A DNA stretch of 5,283 bases from an uncultured Selenomonadales bacterium (GTDB taxonomy: Bacteria; Bacillota_C; Negativicutes; Selenomonadales; Selenomonadaceae). The notes beneath the pieces are model-generated. The model searched no databases, was not told the origin of the DNA, and saw nothing but the letters and a program-made list of their open reading frames with translations. The stretch spans positions 1-5,283 of the forward strand of contig CALCTX010000247.1 in assembly GCA_937907035.1 (NCBI GenBank), read 5' to 3'. Position numbers and translations under genes: made by a program. Positions within the stretch are counted from its first letter, which is position 1. The number at the start of each line of letters is the position of its first letter. This document shows positions 1 to 5,283 of the stretch, piece by piece.

Positions 1-9
1 ATATAAAAG

Positions 10-48
10 AAGCGGGACCCGCCAACCGGCCGGCCCCGCTTTCATTTT
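10..48 (+). terminator. Symmetric GC-rich hairpin, probable Rho-independent terminator or attenuator
   Basis: The arms pair symmetrically around position 25.5. Bases 10-16 pair with 35-41 (7 bp), 18-19 with 32-33 (2 bp) and 21-23 with 28-30 (3 bp), with single mismatches A17/C34 and C20/C31 and the loop AACC at 24-27. The 3' side continues TTTCATTTTC, a T-rich tract broken by one CA, so termination may be incomplete. Read on the opposite strand, the same stem is followed by TTCTTTTATAT, so it could also stop transcription arriving from the right. The simplest reading is the end of an upstream gene just outside the window. An intercistronic attenuator ahead of glgD is possible if the upstream gene is glgC. 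Confidence 0.7.
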
Positions 49-61
49 CAAAAAGGTCCAG

Positions 62-74
62 AAAATTAAATTTT
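62..74. repeat. Short perfect AT inverted repeat in the glgD leader
   Basis: AAAATT and AATTTT flank a single central A, a perfect 6-base dyad about 37 bases upstream of the glgD start codon. It lies in the only non-coding stretch where a glgD promoter or operator could sit. In AT-rich leader DNA such a dyad can arise by chance, so a regulatory role is only a possibility. No good -35/-10 pair surrounds it: the best I find is TTTTCA (45-50) with TAAATT (67-72) at 16-base spacing, each matching only four of six consensus bases. Confidence 0.25.
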
Positions 75-97
75 TGAGTAATAAAAGAGATTTAAAC

Positions 98-105
98 AGG
101 AGGAG
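98..105 (+). promoter_or_regulatory. Strong Shine-Dalgarno sequence of glgD
   Basis: AGGAGGAG lies five bases upstream of the ATG at 111. It is a near-perfect complement to the 3' end of 16S rRNA and fixes the glgD start. It predicts efficient initiation that does not depend on coupling to an upstream gene. Confidence 0.9.
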
Positions 106-110
106 AAGTC

Positions 111-1211
111 ATGAAAAATGTTTTGGGGCTTCTGAATCTGCAGGAAGATAATGCGCTTATTCATGAACTGGCTAATGATCGTCCGGTAGAGATGATACCA
201 TTTGGCGGGCGTTATCGGCTGATTGATTTTGCTTTGTCAAATATGGTCAATTCGGGAATTCGGACAGTAGGGATAATGTTGCCGGAAAATTCACGGCCGG
301 TGCTGGATCATGTCCGGTCCGGTAAGGATTGGGATTTGGCCCGTCATCATGAAGGGTTGTCATTTTTACCGGCCCGGCTCAATGAGCGGCGTTTTGCCGG
401 TGATCTGAAAGATTATTATGATCAGCTGGATTTTATCGAACATGATCCATCAGAATATATCTTGCTGAGTGGCGGGAATTTTGTCTGTAAACTGGATTAT
501 AATATATTGCAGGATGTTCAGGCAGCGACTCAGGCGGATATAGTTGTTATTTACGGAAAAACTGAGACAGATGGCCATAATGGTGTTGTCTTGAAGTTGG
601 ATGAGGAAGGCCTGGTAAAAGAAATATCTTATCGCCAGGATGTAAAGAAAGACCGGAATTTGTATTTGGGAGTTTGTTTTTTGAAGCGGCGTTTATTTGC
701 TGAAGCAGTACGTAGCAGTTACGAAAGCGGAAATTATGATTTTTTGTTTGATGTGTTGGCGAGACAATTGCATAAATTGCGGGTTGCAGCGGTAGAACAT
801 CAGGGGTATGCACGGGAGATAAATTCTACGGCATCGTATTATCAGGCAAACATGGATCTATTAGATGCTTCAGTGTTTAATGAGTTGTTCCGCAGGGGGC
901 ATATAATCTCAACAAAAGCTAAAGACAGATCTCCGGTACGCTATCAGGATTCGGCAGTTGTGAAAAATTCCTTGATCGCCAACGGTTGCAATATTGCCGG
1001 AGAGGTGGAAAACAGTATTTTGTTCCGTGAGGTAACGGTTGAGCGCGGGGCGAAGATAAAGAACTGTATTGTCATGCAAAATGGCACGATCAAGGAAAAT
1101 GCGATTTTAGAGAATGTGATTTGTGATAAAAATGTGGTTATTTCTCAGGAAAAATGGCTGAAGGGTGTTCAGGAATATCCACTTATTGTCAATAAGAATA
1201 TCGTTATTTGA
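111..1211 (+). CDS. glgD: GlgD, non-catalytic regulatory subunit of glucose-1-phosphate adenylyltransferase
   Basis: This 366-residue protein belongs to the ADP-glucose pyrophosphorylase family, whose catalytic member GlgC makes ADP-glucose from ATP and glucose 1-phosphate for glycogen synthesis. Residues 24-49 carry the family block RPVEMIPFGGRYRLIDF...LSNMVNSG. Residues from about 286 to 355 form hexapeptide-like repeats of a left-handed beta-helix. Three GlgC hallmarks are missing. The N-terminal glycine-rich GGxGxRL nucleotide loop is replaced by LGLLNLQEDNALIHEL (5-20). The catalytic aspartate of SGDH is glycine (SGGN, 120-123). The glucose-1-phosphate lysine of the FVEKP-type motif appears to be isoleucine (near 172). 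This is the pattern of GlgD, which in Bacillota forms a heterotetramer with GlgC and modulates it. The length is normal for GlgD (about 370) and shorter than GlgC. It is the first gene of the visible cluster, 41 bases before glgP. No glgC is present in the window. Confidence 0.95.
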   Translation: MKNVLGLLNLQEDNALIHELANDRPVEMIPFGGRYRLIDFALSNMVNSGIRTVGIMLPENSRPVLDHVRSGKDWDLARHHEGLSFLPARLNERRFAGDLKDYYDQLDFIEHDPSEYILLSGGNFVCKLDYNILQDVQAATQADIVVIYGKTETDGHNGVVLKLDEEGLVKEISYRQDVKKDRNLYLGVCFLKRRLFAEAVRSSYESGNYDFLFDVLARQLHKLRVAAVEHQGYAREINSTASYYQANMDLLDASVFNELFRRGHIISTKAKDRSPVRYQDSAVVKNSLIANGCNIAGEVENSILFREVTVERGAKIKNCIVMQNGTIKENAILENVICDKNVVISQEKWLKGVQEYPLIVNKNIVI

Positions 1212-1240
1212 TTTTATGCAATGAAATGCTGGGTAAGGAA

Positions 1241-1246
1241 GAGGAG
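1241..1246 (+). promoter_or_regulatory. Shine-Dalgarno sequence that decides the glgP start
   Basis: GAGGAG, within a longer purine run (AAGGAAGAGGAGAG), ends six bases before the ATG at 1253. The two other in-frame candidates, TTG at 1208 (overlapping the glgD stop as TTGA) and ATG at 1226, have no purine-rich sequence at the right distance. This favours 1253 and removes a non-conserved 15-residue extension. Confidence 0.85.
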
Positions 1247-1252
1247 AGCGAC

Positions 1253-3661
1253 ATGCCGGATAAAATATCAATAAGAGAGCGATTTATGGCTGCAGCTCAT
1301 ATTATTTGGGGACGGGAGCTTGATGAACTGACCCGTCAGGAGCGGTTCGTTACTGCCGCTTCGGTCGTAAAACAGTATCTTTCGGAAAATTGGATATATA
1401 CGAACCGAATGTATCGTGAGCGCCAGGAACGGCAGGTTTATTATTTTTCAATCGAGTTTTTATTGGGACGTTTGTTAAATACCAATTTGATGAATTTGGG
1501 AATTCGCGATGAGCTTGAGGCAGCATTGGATGAATTGGGCTTGAATCTGAATGAGATACTTACTGAAGAACCGGATGCCGGACTTGGCAATGGCGGACTT
1601 GGCCGGCTGGCAGCCTGCTTTATAGATTCAATGGCCGCTTTGGGAATACCGGGGCATGGTTGCAGTATACGCTACCAGTATGGTTTGTTTGAGCAGCGTC
1701 TGGTGCAGGGTAATCAGGTAGAGCTTCCGGATAATTGGCTGCGCGATGGTTTTGTTTGGGAATACCGTAAGCCGGATAAGGCTGTTGATGTACGGTTCGG
1801 CGGCAAGGCGTATGTGGTGCCGGAAGGTGATGGCCGTTATCGGGCAGTCCATGAGGGTTATCTGACTGTTATGGCGGTGCCGTATGATGTACCGATTGTC
1901 GGCTGCGGAAATAAGACGGTTAATACATTGCGGCTTTGGAATGCAGAGGTTAATCGTGATTTCAGTGATTATGCTATTCTGACTCAGGAGCAGATCGCGG
2001 CTAAGGCAAAGTATCGGGATTTTGTTGAAAATATCACCAAATATCTTTATCCGGATGACAGTTCCTATGAGGGACGCCGTTTACGGCTGATCCAGGAATA
2101 TTTCTTTGTTTCGGCCGGTGTACAGAGTATCGTCCGGCATTTTAAGATCACCGGGCAGAGTGTTGCTAATTTTGCGGCGAAGAATGTTATTCATATAAAT
2201 GACACGCATCCGGCACTGGCTGTTCCGGAGCTGATGCGTATATTGATGGATATTGAAGGTTTTGGCTGGGAACAGGCCTGGGAGATCACCAGCAAATCAA
2301 TCGCTTATACCAATCATACGATTTTGCCGGAGGCGTTGGAACGTTGGCCGGTTGATATGTTTAAAGAATTGTTGCCGCGGATTTATCAGATTATAGAGGA
2401 GATAAATCGCCGGTTTTTGTTTGACGTACGGCAGAAATATCAGGGCGATGAGAATCTTGTCCGGGAGCTTTCGATATTGCAGGATGATCAGGTACATATG
2501 GCAAGATTGGCGGTCGTTGGCAGTTTCAGTGTCAATGGAGTGGCCAAGATACATTCGGATATTTTGCGCTATATTACCATGCAGGCTTTCAGTGATTATT
2601 TCCCGGGACGTTTTAACAACAAGACCAATGGGATCACACATCGCCGTTGGCTGATCGCGGCCAATCCGGCATTGGCACGGCTGCTTGATGAGACTATCGG
2701 TGACGGGTGGCGCAAGTATCCGCTTGAGTTGTCCCGTTTGAAAAAAGAGGTCGGCAATAAAGAGTTTTTGATCAAGCTGCATCAGGTTAAAAAGCGGCAG
2801 AAACAATTATTGGCAGATTATGTCAGCCGGCATATGGGTATCAATCTTGATACGAATATGATGTTTGATATTCAGGTCAAACGGATTCATTCATATAAGC
2901 GGCAGCTGATGAATATTTTGCATATTATGTATCGCTATGATCAGATAAAGAACGGGAACAAACCGCTTGTACCGACAGTATTCTTTTTTGGCGGCAAAGC
3001 AGCTCCGGGCTATCATATTGCCAAGGAAACAATTCGCTTGATCAATGCGGTCGCAACCAGAGTAAATCACGATGAGGCTGCAGCGGGGTATATGAAAGTT
3101 ATCTTTTTGGAAAACTTCGGAGTCTCTTTGGGTGAGTTGGTTTATCCGGCTGCTGATGTCAGCGAACAGATATCTACTGCCAGCAAAGAGGCATCAGGTA
3201 CCGGAAATATGAAGTTTATGATGAATGGTGCTATAACGCTTGGAACGCTTGATGGAGCCAATGTTGAGATCAAGGATCTTGTTGGCGATGATAATTGTGT
3301 TATTTTCGGACTTAAGGCAGAAGAGGTTTTGAATTTCTACGCAAATGGAACTTATTCAGCTTGGGATGAATATAATAAGAATCCGAATCTGAAAAATATA
3401 CTCAATCAGTTGAAAGATGGCACTTACGGTGATTTTGTTTCTCTGTATGATTATCTGTTGCAAAATAATGATGAGTTTTTTATTCTTAAGGACTTTGACA
3501 GTTATCGGTCAGCGCATGAAGAGATCGACCGCCGGTATCTTGATTATGACAAATGGCTGAGTTCTTCAGCGATGAATATTGCCTGCTCCGGAGTATTTTC
3601 TTCGGATCGGACGATCAGTGAGTATGCAAGTGATATTTGGAAAGTGCAGAGTGTATTATGA
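1253..3661 (+). CDS. glgP: GlgP, glycogen/alpha-glucan phosphorylase (PLP-dependent, GT35)
   Basis: This cytoplasmic enzyme cleaves terminal alpha-1,4 bonds of glycogen with inorganic phosphate, releasing glucose 1-phosphate. From the ATG at 1253 it has 802 residues, typical of bacterial phosphorylases (about 800-815). Family blocks appear in order: EEPDAGLGNGGLGRLAACF from 105, DNWLRDG and KPDKAV in the N-terminal half, HINDTHPALAVPELMRI from 314, TNHTILPEALERWP, the active-site segment VKRIHSYKRQ (K543, R544, K549, equivalent to rabbit muscle K568, R569, K574), and EASGTGNMKFMMNGA, in which K654 should form the Schiff base with pyridoxal phosphate (rabbit K680). There is no N-terminal extension with a regulatory serine, so control by phosphorylation as in animals is not expected. 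The gene lies 41 bases after glgD and its stop codon overlaps the glgB start, so the three are probably co-transcribed. MalP-type maltodextrin phosphorylase is the main alternative, but the glg context favours glycogen. No truncation or frameshift is seen. Confidence 0.97.
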   Translation: MPDKISIRERFMAAAHIIWGRELDELTRQERFVTAASVVKQYLSENWIYTNRMYRERQERQVYYFSIEFLLGRLLNTNLMNLGIRDELEAALDELGLNLNEILTEEPDAGLGNGGLGRLAACFIDSMAALGIPGHGCSIRYQYGLFEQRLVQGNQVELPDNWLRDGFVWEYRKPDKAVDVRFGGKAYVVPEGDGRYRAVHEGYLTVMAVPYDVPIVGCGNKTVNTLRLWNAEVNRDFSDYAILTQEQIAAKAKYRDFVENITKYLYPDDSSYEGRRLRLIQEYFFVSAGVQSIVRHFKITGQSVANFAAKNVIHINDTHPALAVPELMRILMDIEGFGWEQAWEITSKSIAYTNHTILPEALERWPVDMFKELLPRIYQIIEEINRRFLFDVRQKYQGDENLVRELSILQDDQVHMARLAVVGSFSVNGVAKIHSDILRYITMQAFSDYFPGRFNNKTNGITHRRWLIAANPALARLLDETIGDGWRKYPLELSRLKKEVGNKEFLIKLHQVKKRQKQLLADYVSRHMGINLDTNMMFDIQVKRIHSYKRQLMNILHIMYRYDQIKNGNKPLVPTVFFFGGKAAPGYHIAKETIRLINAVATRVNHDEAAAGYMKVIFLENFGVSLGELVYPAADVSEQISTASKEASGTGNMKFMMNGAITLGTLDGANVEIKDLVGDDNCVIFGLKAEEVLNFYANGTYSAWDEYNKNPNLKNILNQLKDGTYGDFVSLYDYLLQNNDEFFILKDFDSYRSAHEEIDRRYLDYDKWLSSSAMNIACSGVFSSDRTISEYASDIWKVQSVL
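3658..3661 (+). other. ATGA stop/start overlap of glgP and glgB
   Basis: The glgB ATG (3658-3660) shares two bases with the glgP TGA (3659-3661). The nearest purine-rich sequence, GGAAAG at 3639-3644, is 13 bases from the start, which is too far for a good Shine-Dalgarno. glgB translation therefore probably depends on ribosomes finishing glgP, keeping phosphorylase and branching enzyme in a linked ratio. Confidence 0.85.
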
Positions 3662-5283
3662 ATGTCTCGGCAATAAAAGATTTTGATCTGTATTTATTTC
3701 ATCAAGGGACCAACTACCACGCTTATGAATTGTTGGGGGCTCATCCGCTGACAGTTGACGGGGTGGCCGGTGTCCGTTTTTGTGTCTGGGCTCCTCGGGC
3801 GAGAACGGTCAGTGTTGTCGGTGATTTCAATGGTTGGGACCGGAATGCTGCGCAGATGGTGCGTGGCAAGGACGGAGAAATATGGATGGCTTTTTTGCCG
3901 GGGATAAATGCAGGGGCGATTTATAAGTATGCGATCGAGAGCGTGGACGGCACTGTGGTTTTGAAAGCAGATCCGTATGCGTTAAGGGCGGAGGTACCGC
4001 CACAGACAGCGTCGGTCGTTTGGCAGCCGGAATATCAATGGCATGACAAAAAGTGGCAAAGCAAACGGAAGATACTTTCTTATGAACAGCCGATGCTGAT
4101 ATATGAAGTCCATCTTGGTTCCTGGCGGCGGACACCGTCCGGTGAACGGTTGGGGTATCGTGATCTGGCAGAACAGCTGATAACTTATGTTAAGAAAATG
4201 CATTATACGCATATAGAATTGATGCCACTGATGGAGCATCCGTTTGATGGGTCCTGGGGATATCAGGCAACCGGTTATTTTGCGGTAACCGGCCGGTATG
4301 GATTGCCGGAGGATTTTATGTATTTGGTGGATTGTGCTCATCAAAACGATATCGGTGTTATCATGGATTGGGTTCCGGGACACTTTTGTAATGATGAACA
4401 TGGTTTGCGCCGTTTTGATGGTGAGAATCTTTATGAGAGCGATAATTCACAGCGGGCGGATAATTCGGAATGGGGAACGACAAATTTCGATTATGGGCGG
4501 ACCGAAGTCCGGAGTTTTTTGATATCCAATGCGCTGTTTTGGCTGGAAGAATATCATCTTGATGGTTTGCGGATCGATGCCGTTGCCAATATGCTGTATT
4601 TGAATTACGCACGTAAAGATGGCGAATGGGTACCTAATAAGTATGGCGGGACCGGAAATCTGGAAGCAGTTGAGTTTTTGAAACAGTTGAATACAGCGGT
4701 GTTTAAATATTATCCGACAGCTTTGATGCTGGCAGAGGAATCAACTACCTGGCCGTTGGTTACAAAACCGGCAGATGTCGGCGGATTAGGCTTTAATTAT
4801 AAGTGGAATATGGGATGGATGAATGATATGCTTGACTACATCAGCACGGATCCCTTGTTCCGCAAAGGTCATCATAATCAGATAACATTTTCTTTTATGT
4901 ATGCTTTTTCGGAGAATTTTGTACTGCCGTTATCGCATGATGAGGTGGTACATGGAAAAAGGTCTTTGATTGGCCGGCAGCCCGGTGATTATTGGCAGCA
5001 GTTTGCCGGACTCAGAGCCTTCTTTGCTTATTGGATCGCACATCCGGGGAAAAAGCTGTTGTTTATGGGCGGAGAATTTGGCCAGTATATTGAATGGGAC
5101 CATGATAAGAGCCTTGATTGGCATTTGCCGGAGCAATATCCGATGCATAACAAGCTGCTTCATTATTCTGAGACGTTGAATGAGTTTTATTGCAGTCATT
5201 CGGAACTTTGGCAGGTTGATTTCAGTTGGGAAGGCTTTGAGTGGATTATTCCTGATGATAATTGCAATTCCGTTCTCGCTTTC
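3658..5283 (+). CDS. glgB: GlgB, 1,4-alpha-glucan branching enzyme (GH13), 3' end cut by window edge
   Basis: Branching enzyme transfers a segment of an alpha-1,4 glucan chain to a 6-hydroxyl, creating the alpha-1,6 branches of glycogen. The frame is open for 542 codons up to the window end without a stop. An N-terminal beta-sandwich module (CBM48, about residues 20-110, with FCVWAPRA and VGDFNGWD) is followed by the GH13 barrel from about 145 (IYEVHLGSW). Conserved regions are region I DWVPGHF (D237), region II DGLRIDAVANM (nucleophile D307), region III LAEES (acid/base E360) and region IV LPLSHDEVVHGK (D428). EHPFDGSWGYQATGY lies at 193-207. All four acidic residues sit exactly 98 positions before their E. 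coli GlgB counterparts (D335, D405, E458, D526). The barrel is therefore collinear and the protein is the short form lacking the extra N1 domain. On that basis about 90 C-terminal residues (the C-terminal beta domain) lie beyond the edge. The start overlaps the glgP stop. The gene appears intact within the window. Confidence 0.97.
   Translation, partial: MNVSAIKDFDLYLFHQGTNYHAYELLGAHPLTVDGVAGVRFCVWAPRARTVSVVGDFNGWDRNAAQMVRGKDGEIWMAFLPGINAGAIYKYAIESVDGTVVLKADPYALRAEVPPQTASVVWQPEYQWHDKKWQSKRKILSYEQPMLIYEVHLGSWRRTPSGERLGYRDLAEQLITYVKKMHYTHIELMPLMEHPFDGSWGYQATGYFAVTGRYGLPEDFMYLVDCAHQNDIGVIMDWVPGHFCNDEHGLRRFDGENLYESDNSQRADNSEWGTTNFDYGRTEVRSFLISNALFWLEEYHLDGLRIDAVANMLYLNYARKDGEWVPNKYGGTGNLEAVEFLKQLNTAVFKYYPTALMLAEESTTWPLVTKPADVGGLGFNYKWNMGWMNDMLDYISTDPLFRKGHHNQITFSFMYAFSENFVLPLSHDEVVHGKRSLIGRQPGDYWQQFAGLRAFFAYWIAHPGKKLLFMGGEFGQYIEWDHDKSLDWHLPEQYPMHNKLLHYSETLNEFYCSHSELWQVDFSWEGFEWIIPDDNCNSVLAF

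Noticed and set aside
45..72. Possible sigma-A promoter TTTTCA / TAAATT with 16-base spacing
   Set aside because: Each element matches only four of six consensus bases in AT-rich DNA, and the -35 lies on the hairpin T-tract. This is too weak to call.
1221..1274. Short + strand reading frame starting at ATG 1221 between glgD and glgP
   Set aside because: Only 17 codons, no ribosome binding site, and it overlaps the glgP ribosome site and start. Nothing supports a leader peptide.
2297..2806. 169-codon open frame on the minus strand inside glgP
   Set aside because: It lies wholly opposite conserved phosphorylase sequence, its translation shows no recognisable domain, and it is best explained as a shadow of the glgP reading frame.
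3827..4401. Two overlapping minus-strand open frames (102 and 139 codons) opposite glgB
   Set aside because: The region is clearly coding on the + strand, where the glgB CBM48 and barrel motifs run without interruption. The antisense frames show no recognisable domain.
4930..5199. Open frames on both strands (89 and 69 codons) within the last part of glgB
   Set aside because: The glgB frame continues through with region IV and GEFGQ-type motifs, so these are shadows.
1..5283. GATC sites, about 31 by hand count
   Set aside because: Only about 1.5 times the naive expectation. Much of it comes from ATC isoleucine codons following codons ending in G, so it is not a convincing methylation or mismatch-repair signal.

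Overview
The window is an ordinary but cleanly readable piece of a glycogen metabolism operon. Three genes are packed head to tail on the + strand: glgD, glgP and the first 542 codons of glgB, which runs off the right edge. The organism is most likely a member of the Bacillota (Firmicutes). GlgD, a catalytically dead relative of ADP-glucose pyrophosphorylase, is essentially a marker of that phylum. The strong purine-rich Shine-Dalgarno sequences and moderate base composition also fit. I cannot place it to genus. The DNA is rich in the tetramer CCGG (about 57 copies by hand count), which may help identify the lineage.

Layout: positions 10-48 form a symmetric GC-rich hairpin followed by a broken T-run. 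This is probably the terminator of an unseen upstream gene, or an attenuator inside a longer operon. Positions 49-110 are an AT-rich leader with a small perfect inverted repeat and a strong ribosome binding site, but no convincing sigma-A promoter. glgD occupies 111-1211. After a 41-base gap with its own ribosome binding site comes glgP (1253-3661, 802 residues). glgB starts inside the glgP stop codon (ATGA overlap at 3658-3661) and is open to the window end, lacking roughly the last 90 codons.

How the genes work together: GlgD should pair with a GlgC (not in the window) to make ADP-glucose, the substrate of glycogen synthase GlgA (also not in the window). GlgB adds alpha-1,6 branches to the growing glucan. 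GlgP shortens outer chains by phosphorolysis and releases glucose 1-phosphate. Co-transcription of synthetic and degradative enzymes is common in Bacillota, as in the glgBCDAP type of operon. The order here, glgD-glgP-glgB, is a rearranged version of that set. I saw no mobile element, CRISPR array, RNA gene or unknown system.
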